From IMG/VR virus record IMGVR_UViG_3300027710_000057, positions 1-39,857 of that record: DNA of 39,857 bases. The stretch is one strand, 5' to 3'. Shown in pieces: positions 7,255-14,676 of the stretch. Position 1 is the first letter of the stretch, and every line of letters begins with the position of its first letter. The notes beneath the pieces were generated by a model. The model was not told the DNA's origin. It worked only from the letters and a program-made list of their open reading frames with translations, and did no database searches. This DNA comes from a virus. Both the position numbers and the translations under genes were made by a program.

Positions 7255-8913
7255 TTATTTCCTAACTACTACCTTAAGTTCTGGCAGATATAAATAGTCT
7301 ATATTAGAATTATACAGTGTCCAAAGTGCGTCGTCAAGTGTTTCTACTATGGTGTTTCCAGCAAGATTAAATGATGTATTAAACAGTATTGGTACACCAG
7401 TAATTTTTCTGAATTCATAGATTAGTTCATAATAGTTTATATTATCATTCTTTTCAAGAGTCTGAACCCTGCAAGTTCCATCAACATGAGTTATTGCGGG
7501 TATAAGTTCTTGCTTATCTTTTAAAACATCTACAGCAAACATCATAAACTTTGACTCATTTAAATGTCTAAGGTCAAACCATTCTTTTGCGTGTTCAATC
7601 ATAACTGTGCCAGCAAAAGGTCTAAACCATTCTCTCTTTTTTACTGAGTTAACATGATCTTTGCCGTCTCTATCTCTTGGATCATACAAAATGCTTCTAT
7701 TGCCAAGAGCACGTGGTCCAGACTCTGAGCCACCTTGATATATAGCAACAATATTTTTATCAGCAATTAACTGTGCAACATCTACTGGCGATACATTCTC
7801 TATAATGCTGTGATTGTTTAAAAGGTTATTATCATATTTATATTTTGGACCATAGTAAATGTCATTTCTTTTCTTTGGTTCTGTGTTATTTGATAAAGCA
7901 TGATGGATATATAATGCTGCACCTATCGCATTACCTGCATCACTTGACACTGGTTCTATATATATGTTTACATCATTGGGTAATTGCTTTAGCAAGTTAT
8001 AGTTTGATACGCAGTTCAGGAAAAACCCTCCAGACAAGCAAAGGTTTTTTTGTCCAGTTTGTTTTAGCATAAATAAAATATAGTCTGCAACTTTTTCTTG
8101 TATTTGAGTTTGTAATGCATATGCAAAGTCTGCTTTTTCTTGAAAGTTATCTTCTAAATTAATTTTAAAGACATACTCTCCATTTTCTATTGCAAAAATA
8201 TCATCATTGATTAATCCATTTTTATAAATAGATGGAAACTTTTTATTTGGTTTTCCATAGGCAGACAATCCCATTACCTTGCCAGCATCAAGATAATCAA
8301 AGCCAAGGTTAAATGCTGTAATCTCAAAAGCATGTGCCTCAGAGACAGTGTTTGTTGCATAAACTCCTGGACCAATCTCACATGGTGAAAATTTGGAAGG
8401 AACTGGAACAGTTACCATCTTATCAATCATAGTAAAGTTATTAGGGTATGATCCAACAAACGCTGTAGATGCTTCTTTACCAACAATATCGTTAGAATAG
8501 TTTTCATTATTGAAGCAATATTCTGAACCAGCACCATCTTTAACTATACATAATGCGTCTGTAAAACCAGAATTATAGAACGCTGTTGCTGCATGCATTT
8601 CATGGTGCTTGTCCCAAAGATCATGAACTGTTATATTGTTTTGTGTGAAAGATTTTCCTAGTCCAAGAACCATTGCTGTGTATGCATCATTATGTATATA
8701 TTTATCATATACAAGTGTTGGCGAAAACCCAGATAAAACTATGTGGTCCACATGGTCAACGTAATCTTTTATTTTAGACAAAGCCTGAAACTGAAACTTG
8801 TCATGCTTTATGTTTGAAAGACGCTCACCTTCAAGATGAAACAATAGTTCTCCATCTTTTAGTAAAGCAACAGACCCATTATGTGTAGTTTTATTTATTC
8901 CAAGAATAATCAT
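7255..8913 (-). CDS. Carbamoyltransferase, NodU/CmcH family
   Basis: 552 residues from the ATG at 8913, chosen because it overlaps the upstream stop (TAATG) and starts the family sequence MIILGINKTTHNGSVALL. HHEMHAATAFYNSGF is the metal-binding His-rich motif of the Kae1-like N-terminal domain (about residues 105-120); ESGPRALGNRSIL and REWFRPFAGTV are hallmark motifs of the C-terminal carbamoyl-transfer domain. The family transfers carbamoyl from carbamoyl phosphate via a carbamoyl-adenylate onto a hydroxyl, usually of a sugar. The length is normal for the family. In a phage this suggests carbamoylation of a glycan or of a modified base; the flanking glycosyltransferases favour the glycan. 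Confidence 0.92.
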   Translation of the reverse strand: MIILGINKTTHNGSVALLKDGELLFHLEGERLSNIKHDKFQFQALSKIKDYVDHVDHIVLSGFSPTLVYDKYIHNDAYTAMVLGLGKSFTQNNITVHDLWDKHHEMHAATAFYNSGFTDALCIVKDGAGSEYCFNNENYSNDIVGKEASTAFVGSYPNNFTMIDKMVTVPVPSKFSPCEIGPGVYATNTVSEAHAFEITAFNLGFDYLDAGKVMGLSAYGKPNKKFPSIYKNGLINDDIFAIENGEYVFKINLEDNFQEKADFAYALQTQIQEKVADYILFMLKQTGQKNLCLSGGFFLNCVSNYNLLKQLPNDVNIYIEPVSSDAGNAIGAALYIHHALSNNTEPKKRNDIYYGPKYKYDNNLLNNHSIIENVSPVDVAQLIADKNIVAIYQGGSESGPRALGNRSILYDPRDRDGKDHVNSVKKREWFRPFAGTVMIEHAKEWFDLRHLNESKFMMFAVDVLKDKQELIPAITHVDGTCRVQTLEKNDNINYYELIYEFRKITGVPILFNTSFNLAGNTIVETLDDALWTLYNSNIDYLYLPELKVVVRK

Positions 8914-9590
8914 TATTCGTATTTCTTCTTCTTCCAATATGTTTTCTTATACCATCCAGATAATACTAAATTACTTCTTTCTTTATTCAGCATTGAGTTT
9001 TCGTAAAGACCCTCTTCTTTTATTGCTTTCCACTCTTCTGTTTTAAATGGTATTAGTTGTGCAATTGGGGTTCCTTGTGGAATTACACCTTCAAAGTCAT
9101 TTTTTAGGAAAAAGGGTATTCTTCCAGGATGCATAGTAAAACTATCAACTACCCCACTTACAGTAATAAAGGGTAGATCAAATCTATTAATAGGCTGCAC
9201 GATTAGCATACTGTATCCGTCAGGGATTTCTATTGAAGTATGCATGACCCATGCAGTTGATGCTGGACTATATCCTACTGGAACTGGTAGTTCTCCAGAA
9301 AACTTTGAGTCTCTGAACTCAACAAGGTCATCTTTGCCACCCCAAGTTATTTCAGATGCAAATTCTCCTACCTTCTTTACCAATACATCTCCAACTAGGG
9401 GAATATAGTATCCAGTTGTAAGCGAGTCAAAGAATGGCATACAGTGTTTAATTGCTGTATCATAAAATGCTGGCTCTCCATTAATCCACTGCTTAGTATC
9501 TTTATACCATTTTGGAATAATATTTTTAATTGGCAAGATTGTTGGATATATTGAACTAGAAGATTCAGTTTTAATAATTTTTTTACTCAT
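8913..9590 (-). CDS. DUF6065-like family protein, copy A1
   Basis: 225 residues. Shares with the genes at 10318 and 35024 the ordered motifs IP-x-W-[YW]-K-D, C-M-P-[FV]-F-D-S-L-T-T-G-Y-x-I-P-L (about residues 50-67), P-x-G-Y-S, G-V-V-D, F-E-G-x-I-P-x-G-T-P-I-A-Q-L-I-P-F and a basic aromatic C-terminus. Beta-rich with no TM or signal. Biochemical role unknown. Start has GGAGATAG upstream; the ATG overlaps the preceding glycosyltransferase stop (ATGAGTAA) and its stop overlaps the carbamoyltransferase start, so it is tied to sugar modification. Confidence 0.7.
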   Translation of the reverse strand: MSKKIIKTESSSSIYPTILPIKNIIPKWYKDTKQWINGEPAFYDTAIKHCMPFFDSLTTGYYIPLVGDVLVKKVGEFASEITWGGKDDLVEFRDSKFSGELPVPVGYSPASTAWVMHTSIEIPDGYSMLIVQPINRFDLPFITVSGVVDSFTMHPGRIPFFLKNDFEGVIPQGTPIAQLIPFKTEEWKAIKEEGLYENSMLNKERSNLVLSGWYKKTYWKKKKYE

Positions 9591-10302
9591 GACTATCTCC
9601 GTTTTCTAGTTCCCACATTTTCCAATAAAGATTATAATAGTATTGATCAAAAGAAAATCTCTTCATATGTTGGACAACAGCACCAGTATGAGCAAAAAGA
9701 GGTATGCCAGCCTTCTTTAATTTTCTAAAAAATACAACATCTTCACTTACAAACTTACTGCCAGGGTATTCCTGCTCTGCAAATAAAGAGTACCCTGGAT
9801 CAATCTCTTGCATTTTTGAAATAATTGATTTGTGCATTAACACTAGTCCAAAACCAGCACAGTCAACCTGTATTAACTGATTTTCAGGCATTGGATGAAC
9901 TGCTTCTAATGAGTTTTGCTCTCCAGTTTCAAAGAATAATGCTGGAAGTGGTTGCATCAAAGGCATTTCATTTTGAGATGTAATGAAGTATGTTCCAGTT
10001 ACAACTGGATGAACCAGTTTGTCTGCTGAGTCCCAGATAGTTTTTAGTACTTCTTTTGTAATCACAATATCTGAGTCTACCCATAGTAACCAATCTGTTT
10101 TTACGTTATTGGCCCATTCATCAAAAACAACCTGCCTCTGTCTTCCAATTTGATTACCAGTTACACGAATCTTTTGCTTAATGTTTACTCCGATATCTTT
10201 GGCAGAAATTACAGTATTTAGCATTCCATCTGTAAATCTTGCATCAGTTAATCCGTTATCACACCAGGCAATTGCAACTGTTTCATCTTTAAAATGTGTC
10301 AA
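9583..10302 (-). CDS. GT-A glycosyltransferase, probable TTG start
   Basis: About 239 residues. The open frame begins with TTG at 10314, but GGGGAT lies ideally for a second in-frame TTG at 10302 (LTHFKDETVAIAW), which I prefer. RQRQVVFDEWA and WLLWVDSDIVIT give the GT-A nucleotide-sugar strand and DxD metal motif; CAGFGLVLMHKSI and FVSEDVVFFRKLKKAG hold the acceptor loop and the catalytic E-D. Typical of phage and cyanophage family 2 transferases. It lies between two DUF6065-like genes. Confidence 0.75.
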   Translation of the reverse strand: MTHFKDETVAIAWCDNGLTDARFTDGMLNTVISAKDIGVNIKQKIRVTGNQIGRQRQVVFDEWANNVKTDWLLWVDSDIVITKEVLKTIWDSADKLVHPVVTGTYFITSQNEMPLMQPLPALFFETGEQNSLEAVHPMPENQLIQVDCAGFGLVLMHKSIISKMQEIDPGYSLFAEQEYPGSKFVSEDVVFFRKLKKAGIPLFAHTGAVVQHMKRFSFDQYYYNLYWKMWELENGDSHE

Positions 10303-10317
10303 AATAATCCCCAATAA

Positions 10318-11049
10318 CTACTTGTATGTTTTCTTTGACCATATGTTTTTTACATAATGGTTAACTATTGTTCCTTCAAAACCACGAGCCATCGCTTTGT
10401 CAAACTCATCATTTTCAAAAAAAGAAAACTCAGATTGCCAAGAATCTCTTTTGAAAGGAGTTATCTGTATCAAAGGAGTTCCTTTTTCAATTATACCTTC
10501 AAAACCATCTTTAAGCCACATTGGAACTGTAAGATCATGAATAGATTTATCAGAGTCAATTACTCCTGGTATTGCATGTAATGGCAAGTCTCTATATCCA
10601 AATGGCGATGTAACTAAGCAAGAGTATCCACTTGGAGTTATTGGAACCCATCCGTTTAAGTATTTTAAAACCCCATCACGATATCCAGGAGGTCTTTCTA
10701 CCCATTTTGCGGAAGGTCCATGTATCTCAAATATACCCCTAGAGGTTCTCCAACTTAGACTTGGCTCTCCGTTATCCTCATCTTTATAAGAAACTAAAAC
10801 ATCAGCCCATAATGGAATTATATATCCAGTTGTTATGGCATCAAGCATTGGGGTACATTTTTTTGCTGTGGCATTTGAATGTCCACGCTCATTTACTATT
10901 AGTTTTTTACCATCAATGTTTTCGGGTGAAGGGAAGTATGGTTTCATCTCACGCCACCACCTTGGTATAGACTGAGATGCTGGGAAAGGTCTTAACTGTG
11001 TGTCAAACACGTACTGATCAAGTGCACGAAACTCAATTTTTTTTGTCAT
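10318..11049 (-). CDS. DUF6065-like family protein, copy A2
   Basis: 243 residues with the same motif order as the 8913 copy: IPRWWREM, KKCTPMLDAITTGYIIPL, ITPSGYSCLVTSPFGYRDLP, IPGVIDSD, FEGIIEKGTPLIQITPFKRDSW and a C-terminal NIWSKKTYK. The stretch P-x-G-Y ... G-V-I-D-S-D ... F-x-G-x-I-x-x-G-T-P-L-x-Q-I resembles the order of dUTPase/dCTP-deaminase beta-clip motifs, without the usual catalytic residues. Cytoplasmic by composition. Starts in a TAATG overlap with the gene at 11049. Function unknown. Confidence 0.7.
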   Translation of the reverse strand: MTKKIEFRALDQYVFDTQLRPFPASQSIPRWWREMKPYFPSPENIDGKKLIVNERGHSNATAKKCTPMLDAITTGYIIPLWADVLVSYKDEDNGEPSLSWRTSRGIFEIHGPSAKWVERPPGYRDGVLKYLNGWVPITPSGYSCLVTSPFGYRDLPLHAIPGVIDSDKSIHDLTVPMWLKDGFEGIIEKGTPLIQITPFKRDSWQSEFSFFENDEFDKAMARGFEGTIVNHYVKNIWSKKTYK

Positions 11050-11468
11050 TATACAATCTCTCCATTAATAAACCTAGCAACCATGTCAAATCCTTCTTTG
11101 AATCCATCATTAAAGTCTTTATTTGAAAAATCTTGCTTTGGCATTCTTTTTAGTTCATCTAAAAATTCATTTCTTATTTCAGATATAAACTTGCAGGTGC
11201 ATTCATTAAACTTATAGTTGGGGTGAAGAGTTTTTTTACAATAAGCATCATGAAATTTTTTATTATTTATCTCTTCTTTTGCTTCATCACAGGCAAGACA
11301 TTGAAAATTTTCAAACTTAGGATCTGTGTATGCCTCTCCAAGTTCATTAATAGTATATTCTTCAGTCTCTACCTTCATGCAATATGGATGAGAAAAAGGA
11401 ACAAAGACAATTTCACCATTTGCCTCAAAAAGTTTTCCCTTTTTTGTACCATTCATAAAAATAGCCAT
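11049..11468 (-). CDS. Cysteine-rich hypothetical protein
   Basis: 139 residues. Cysteines occur as NFQCLACDEAKEE (CxxC at about 58-61), HDAYCKKTLHP and NECTCKF (CxC), so two metal-binding pairs are plausible. The N-terminus is beta-rich (ANGEIVFVPFSHPYCM), the end helical. No known family recognised. TAATG overlaps on both sides place it in the same transcript as the DUF6065-like gene and the micro-genes upstream. Confidence 0.65.
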   Translation of the reverse strand: MAIFMNGTKKGKLFEANGEIVFVPFSHPYCMKVETEEYTINELGEAYTDPKFENFQCLACDEAKEEINNKKFHDAYCKKTLHPNYKFNECTCKFISEIRNEFLDELKRMPKQDFSNKDFNDGFKEGFDMVARFINGEIV

Positions 11469-11548
11469 TAGTCTTTATACTCCTTGTTCTGTACATAAGA
11501 AACTATCCAACCAAAAACAAATCCAACAAGAATTAATAATGCTTCCAT
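11468..11548 (-). CDS. 26-residue single-TM peptide
   Basis: MEALLILVGFVFGWIVSYVQ followed by NKEYKD: one hydrophobic helix and a short charged tail. TAATG overlaps with both neighbours support it as a real gene even though it is tiny. Likely inserted in the host inner membrane; role unknown. Confidence 0.6.
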   Translation of the reverse strand: MEALLILVGFVFGWIVSYVQNKEYKD

Positions 11549-11676
11549 TATACACCCCTAGCCAGCCAAAACATTTCTTTGTCGCAAGGGCAAGTAATTG
11601 AATCTCCCAAGTCATGAACTTCAGACTCAATAGTGATTACTGTATTACATTCCTGACACTTATAGATCTTTTTCAT
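11548..11676 (-). CDS. Small zinc-ribbon protein
   Basis: 42 residues starting MKKIYKCQECNTVITIE; CxxC at residues 7-10 and CPCDKE near 30 form a rubredoxin-like knuckle with one Cys pair spaced CxC. The ATG at 11676 lies within the end of the upstream membrane-protein gene; upstream in-frame ATGs would give a shadow of that gene and were not used. Confidence 0.6.
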   Translation of the reverse strand: MKKIYKCQECNTVITIESEVHDLGDSITCPCDKEMFWLARGV

Positions 11677-11899
11677 TGTCAATCTCCAGTCTTTCTTCTT
11701 TTCTCCAGTGAGCAAAGGACTTAATATAAACTGCTGCATAAGCAACAGCCATTGCAATAAATCCATACTGGTTTGTTGCTAGGGCATACATAATCCATAA
11801 ACATTCATTTACGCATAAGATAAGCCATCCCCATATAGTCTTACGACCAACAAGGAATATTCCAGTTACACCAATGACGGCAAGAATCCATGACCACAT
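11660..11899 (-). CDS. Small PnuC-like membrane protein
   Basis: 79 residues from MWSWILAVIGVTG. Three hydrophobic segments (about 2-17, 24-41, 47-64) with WGWLILCVNECLWIMY, which resembles a repeat unit of PnuC-type vitamin transporters, then a basic/acidic tail. It is far shorter than full PnuC (over 200 residues), so it may act as a multimer or do something else. The start ATG lies one base after the preceding stop. Confidence 0.65.
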   Translation of the reverse strand: MWSWILAVIGVTGIFLVGRKTIWGWLILCVNECLWIMYALATNQYGFIAMAVAYAAVYIKSFAHWRKEERLEIDNEKDL

Positions 11900-11900
11900 A

Positions 11901-12068
11901 TTATTTACCACCAATAGCAATAACTGCTAGTAGGAATCCAATAATTAATCCAGAAAAACCAAAAACCATATGATAAGATTTTTGATAATGGTCAATAATT
12001 ATTTTATGAATTAGGTCTTTTGGAATCAACACATCCTTACCATTATTCTCAATTATATACCTTTTCAT
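11901..12068 (-). CDS. 55-residue single-TM protein
   Basis: A charged N-terminal half (MKRYIIENNGKDVLIPKDLI) followed by a C-terminal hydrophobic helix of about 20 residues (VFGFSGLIIGFLLAVIAIGG), so a tail-anchored small membrane protein. TAATG overlap with the Zn-ribbon gene upstream and a one-base gap to the PnuC-like gene downstream support it. Confidence 0.6.
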   Translation of the reverse strand: MKRYIIENNGKDVLIPKDLIHKIIIDHYQKSYHMVFGFSGLIIGFLLAVIAIGGK

Positions 12069-12211
12069 TACTCAACCACCGTAACTGGAATCATAATGCT
12101 GCATCTTTCGCAATATCGGTATGTTGCGCCAGTAAATGGGCAAGACCCAGCAGGAACAAGTTCATGCCCAGAAAACTTACATTTGATAGATTTAATTAGA
12201 CTGATTAGCAT
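12068..12211 (-). CDS. Small zinc-ribbon protein
   Basis: 47 residues. CKFSGHELVPAGSCPFTG then YRYCERC gives four cysteines (11, 24, 34, 37) that could bind one zinc. The ATG lies inside the 3' end of the upstream gene in another frame; the stop overlaps the next start (TAATG). Reads in a different frame from any longer ORF here. Function unknown. Confidence 0.55.
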   Translation of the reverse strand: MLISLIKSIKCKFSGHELVPAGSCPFTGATYRYCERCSIMIPVTVVE

Positions 12212-12422
12212 CAACTTCGTTTTGCCCTCTCGCAATTGCAGCAGAAATTTTGAATGCCTTTTGAGTGCGACGAGACTTATTTAGACCCTTAGCAGCCCAA
12301 AGATCAGATGTAGCGAGTATGTCTACTGCAATCTGCTCTCTTATTTCTTTTACGGTAAATACAATAAAGTCCCAGACCTGTTGCTTCTGCTCATCTGTTA
12401 GTTCGTCTGTCCAGTTACTCAT
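12192..12422 (-). CDS. Hypothetical helical protein
   Basis: 76 residues from MSNWTDELTDEQKQQVWDFI. Almost wholly helical and mixed-charge, with KSRRTQKAFKISAAIARGQ as a basic segment. The ATG at 12422 overlaps the upstream micro-gene's stop region by 8 bases. No domain recognised. Confidence 0.6.
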   Translation of the reverse strand: MSNWTDELTDEQKQQVWDFIVFTVKEIREQIAVDILATSDLWAAKGLNKSRRTQKAFKISAAIARGQNEVDANQSN

Positions 12423-12516
12423 CTTCTTCCTCAAACTCTCTTAGTGCATTCTTGTTCTTAAAGCAATTATTGCAGTCTCCGTTTATCAACTTGACCCCAC
12501 ACCAATTACAAAACAT
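12415..12516 (-). CDS. Leaderless 33-residue zinc-knuckle protein
   Basis: MFCNWCGVKLINGDCNNCFK has two CxxC pairs (residues 3-6 and 15-18), then an acidic tail (EFEEEDE). A perfect promoter ends 6 bases before the ATG at 12516, so the transcript would begin at or beside the A of the ATG. An in-frame ATG at 12534 would lie upstream of the -10 and is rejected. First gene of the operon running down to about 6.8 kb. Confidence 0.65.
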   Translation of the reverse strand: MFCNWCGVKLINGDCNNCFKNKNALREFEEEDE

Positions 12517-12522
12517 ATATCC

Positions 12523-12551
12523 ATTATAGCGCATACCCGTGGCACAGTCAA
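12523..12551 (-). promoter_or_regulatory. Consensus sigma70 promoter, leaderless output
   Basis: Minus strand TTGACT (12546-12551), a 17-base spacer and TATAAT (12523-12528). The next ATG begins 7 bases beyond the -10, matching the expected start of transcription. Confidence 0.85.
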
Positions 12552-12596
12552 CTATGGTATGATTCTTACATGGACTGTAAAATATGTAATATTATA

Positions 12597-12731
12597 ATGA
12601 CCCCAATAATCTATGGGAGCGTTACTCCAGACCTTATTTACCGTGCAAATTGCGGGGAATTGATAATAGGTGATCCAAAGGCTATAGATAAGCCACACTG
12701 GTACTGCAACACCTGCACAGAAGCCTTCTAG
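12597..12731 (+). CDS. Plus-strand micro-protein, cysteine-rich
   Basis: 44 residues (MTPIIYGSVTPDLIYRANCG to TEAF). One Cys at 19 and a YCNTC pair near 37-40 suggest a small metal site. TATTATA directly abuts the ATG and TAATAT lies 4 bases before it, suggesting a leaderless start from a promoter divergent to the minus one at 12523. The end overlaps the HAD gene tail to tail by 4 bases. Isolated on this strand, so less certain. Confidence 0.5.
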   Translation: MTPIIYGSVTPDLIYRANCGELIIGDPKAIDKPHWYCNTCTEAF

Positions 12732-13192
12732 CCCCTGCTACCATCCCAATCACCAATCTTTGTAGTAGGAATACCATACTCAAACCACAATCGTAATACT
12801 GCTGGATTATCGTCTACGGCATGGACAACATTCCAATGTTTCTTAATCTTATAAAGGATATCTTTCTTTACCTCATAGTCAGGTCTGAAGTCTCCATCTT
12901 TACGCATATAAAGTGCATGATGACCAATATCGTGTTTAGCCATCCACATAGAGGTAACTCCACGCCAGTATTCTCTGCGTGAAGTAACTACAATCACATG
13001 CTTTTGATCAAAGAAAGCCTTATTAAGCATTTCAACTACTTCAAGGTTTGGCAAAGCATTGATAGATTCTTCATGGAACTTGTCGTAATCTTTCTTAAAG
13101 TCTGGATCATCATTAATATTTCTAACATAATGAAGGTATGGACTAACATCTGCTAGTGTTCCATCAACATCAAAGATTATTGCATCATGCAT
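12728..13192 (-). CDS. HAD-superfamily phosphatase
   Basis: 154 residues. IIFDVDGTLAD near the N-terminus is HAD motif I (nucleophile Asp 8 and acid/base Asp 10), VIVVTSRRE is motif II, a Lys in YEVKKDILYKIKK serves motif III, and HAVDDNPAVLRLW is motif IV. The sequence resembles the 3'-phosphatase domain of T4 polynucleotide kinase, but no kinase domain is present. Likely removes phosphate from a nucleic-acid end or nucleotide. The ATG overlaps the upstream HNH-like gene by 8 bases. Confidence 0.85.
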   Translation of the reverse strand: MHDAIIFDVDGTLADVSPYLHYVRNINDDPDFKKDYDKFHEESINALPNLEVVEMLNKAFFDQKHVIVVTSRREYWRGVTSMWMAKHDIGHHALYMRKDGDFRPDYEVKKDILYKIKKHWNVVHAVDDNPAVLRLWFEYGIPTTKIGDWDGSRG

Positions 13193-13637
13193 TTTTTAGT
13201 GTCCTCACTATTTCGTGAAACTTATCAAAGTCGCACACATTCCTGCCGAAGTTGGCAAATCTTGTTGTAATAACTATGTTATCTTTGGTGTAATCTCCAT
13301 TAACATCAATCTTATCTATACTAGGACACATAGGGTGCTTTGGCATCCAATCAGGGTGTGACTTGTATAGAAGGTCTAAATCTAATTCTACACCAAACCA
13401 GTAGCATTTGCCAAATTGCCTATCCCAGATTTCTTTTAATTCATCTGGTGTAACATAAATCTTTGCGGGGATCCAAGGTTGCTGTTGTGAACCTGCAATA
13501 CCACCAACACTAGAAGCCTTGCCTTCCATCCTGCGCTTATTGGTAGAGGAATTAATGATAGTCCAGTTACCATCAGCATCTTGTCTTACACCATTAGACA
13601 GGATGGTTGACCAAAGTTTCTTAAAATGATCTCTCAT
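13185..13637 (-). CDS. HNH-like endonuclease (degenerate zinc ligands)
   Basis: 150 residues. FGKCYWFGVELD then PMCPSIDKIDVNGDYTKDNIVITTRFANFGR matches the Cys/ligand strand and the beta-beta-alpha region of phage HNH proteins (P-S-x-D-[KR]-I-D-x-x-x-x-Y-T-x-D-N-[IV]). The catalytic histidine of the first HNH position is replaced by Asp or Lys here, so activity is uncertain. N-terminus is Gly/Ser/Asn-rich. Overlaps both neighbours by 4-8 bases. It could be a homing or packaging nuclease relic. Confidence 0.6.
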   Translation of the reverse strand: MRDHFKKLWSTILSNGVRQDADGNWTIINSSTNKRRMEGKASSVGGIAGSQQQPWIPAKIYVTPDELKEIWDRQFGKCYWFGVELDLDLLYKSHPDWMPKHPMCPSIDKIDVNGDYTKDNIVITTRFANFGRNVCDFDKFHEIVRTLKNA

Positions 13638-13852
13638 ATATTACGAGTGCGCCACATCATATACTTGTTCACAATCTTTCCGTAAAAAGTCGGGGTACAC
13701 CTCTTAATACCATCTTGTCCCCAGTGATCAAGCATAAATAGGCTTAGTCTAGCCTTATCCTTAGTGCGAACATATGCACCACATGTCCAACAGGTTTGAG
13801 AAACATACCTGCTTAACTTCTTATCAAAATCAATCTTGTTCTGGAATATCAT
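13634..13852 (-). CDS. Small CxxC protein
   Basis: 72 residues. QTCWTCGAYVRTKDKARL holds one CxxC at about 21-24, with a further Cys near 51 (KRCTP). Basic C-terminus (YMMWRTRNI). Overlaps the HNH-like gene start by 4 bases (ATGA). No family recognised. Confidence 0.55.
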   Translation of the reverse strand: MIFQNKIDFDKKLSRYVSQTCWTCGAYVRTKDKARLSLFMLDHWGQDGIKRCTPTFYGKIVNKYMMWRTRNI

Positions 13853-13946
13853 GAATTGACTTATATCCTTTCTTCACTATCCAAATAGAAAACTCAATGT
13901 TGGCAACAATGTACCCAGCAAGCATACCAAATAAAAACTTAAGCAT
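13830..13946 (-). CDS. 38-residue TM peptide
   Basis: MLKFLFGMLAGYIVANIEFS continues into IWIVKKGYKSIHDIPEQD: one TM helix followed by a soluble, partly charged tail. It overlaps neighbours on both sides in different frames, typical of this genome. Function unknown. Confidence 0.5.
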   Translation of the reverse strand: MLKFLFGMLAGYIVANIEFSIWIVKKGYKSIHDIPEQD

Positions 13947-14055
13947 TAGTCACTGACCTATGATCTTTCTTTAAATGATTAGTCAAAGTTGCATGTGCAA
14001 AAGGTGAGCGTGATTCAATTTCTTTTTTACAAATATCACAGATTACAATTCTCAT
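13939..14055 (-). CDS. Single C2H2 zinc-finger micro-protein
   Basis: 38 residues. ICDICKKEIESRSPFAHATL then TNHLKKDHRS gives C-x2-C-x(n)-H-x4-H, a classical C2H2 spacing with a basic helix. Such a finger could bind nucleic acid or protein. Single C2H2 fingers are unusual in bacteria and their phages but known. The stop overlaps the TM-peptide start. Confidence 0.6.
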   Translation of the reverse strand: MRIVICDICKKEIESRSPFAHATLTNHLKKDHRSVTNA

Positions 14056-14126
14056 GCGTTCCAAATCCAAATCGCTAAGGCTGTACACAAAACAAATGGT
14101 GTCAGCGAAAATAATATAAAGTCCAT
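14052..14126 (-). CDS. 24-residue TM peptide
   Basis: MDFILFSLTPFVLCTALAIW then IWNA: a single hydrophobic helix. AAGGGG lies 7 bases upstream of the ATG, the stop overlaps the C2H2 gene start (ATGA), and a consensus promoter lies just upstream, so it is the first gene of its operon. Confidence 0.5.
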   Translation of the reverse strand: MDFILFSLTPFVLCTALAIWIWNA

Positions 14127-14143
14127 TTTTACCCCTTTATACA

Positions 14144-14172
14144 AGTATAGCAAAATTACTCAGGTTTGTCAA
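14144..14172 (-). promoter_or_regulatory. Consensus sigma70 promoter (TTGACA-17-TATACT)
   Basis: Minus strand TTGACA (14167-14172), 17 bases, TATACT (14144-14149), preceded by TGC, so extended -10 as well. It overlaps the 3' end of the upstream gene and drives the operon from 14126 leftward. Confidence 0.85.
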
Positions 14173-14506
14173 ATTCTTCCCAATAAGGTATTCCATCCCC
14201 ATTATAGTCTTTAAGTCTTTGCATTAACTCTTGATGGTTAGGGTCTTTAGCCCAAGCATCCTTGATTGCATCCATATCTAGTTTATATACTGTCCCCCAC
14301 TTAAAATATGGTTTATAGAAAAGATTTGACATATATCCGTGGTATCTATAGACAAACCCACGGATCTTAAGATCGTCACAGCGCAAGAATTTATCTAGAT
14401 GATAATGAGCAGGTATCTCACAAAGATTAGCAAACCATCTAAGCGGAAGTATCTTCGTCCTGTGTTCCTTTATAAAGTTCCATTGGAACCCATCGTAATC
14501 TTCCAT
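14156..14506 (-). CDS. Hypothetical protein, uncertain start
   Basis: About 116 residues from MEDYDGFQWNF at 14506. Aromatic- and charge-rich (CEIPAHYHLDKFLRC, YHGYMSNLFYKPYFKWG), ending in KDYNGDGIPYWEEFDKPE. The N-terminal 68 bases overlap the small gene at 14439 in another frame, an unusually long overlap, so the true start may be a later non-ATG codon. No domain recognised; DYNGDG looks like a single calcium-loop motif but is isolated. Confidence 0.55.
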   Translation of the reverse strand: MEDYDGFQWNFIKEHRTKILPLRWFANLCEIPAHYHLDKFLRCDDLKIRGFVYRYHGYMSNLFYKPYFKWGTVYKLDMDAIKDAWAKDPNHQELMQRLKDYNGDGIPYWEEFDKPE

Positions 14507-14552
14507 CTTTATACTCTCTTTCATAACCAAGTGACTTCCAGTCCATCTTCAT
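14439..14552 (-). CDS. 37-residue hypothetical protein
   Basis: MKMDWKSLGYEREYKDGRLR and then WVPMELYKGTQDEDTSA. The ATG follows the upstream stop by 4 bases, so it was preferred over longer in-frame starts that run back through the Zn-ribbon gene. No function suggested. Confidence 0.5.
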   Translation of the reverse strand: MKMDWKSLGYEREYKDGRLRWVPMELYKGTQDEDTSA

Positions 14553-14556
14553 AATC

Positions 14557-14676
14557 TTAGGCTCTTTTGGCATTAACGCACCAAATCTTTCCGTCTGGCA
14601 TTGTCTGGTGTGACTCCCAGAACCAATCAAAACTACTGTTGCCGTTGCATGAATAACATCTGACGATATCTGTCAT
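14557..14676 (-). CDS. Small CxxC protein with strong RBS
   Basis: 39 residues with CYSCNGNSSFDWFW (CxxC at 7-10) and a later WCVNAKRA. AGGAGGT precedes the ATG. It overlaps the end of the gene at 14673 by 4 bases. A half zinc-ribbon; three cysteines only. Confidence 0.6.
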   Translation of the reverse strand: MTDIVRCYSCNGNSSFDWFWESHQTMPDGKIWCVNAKRA

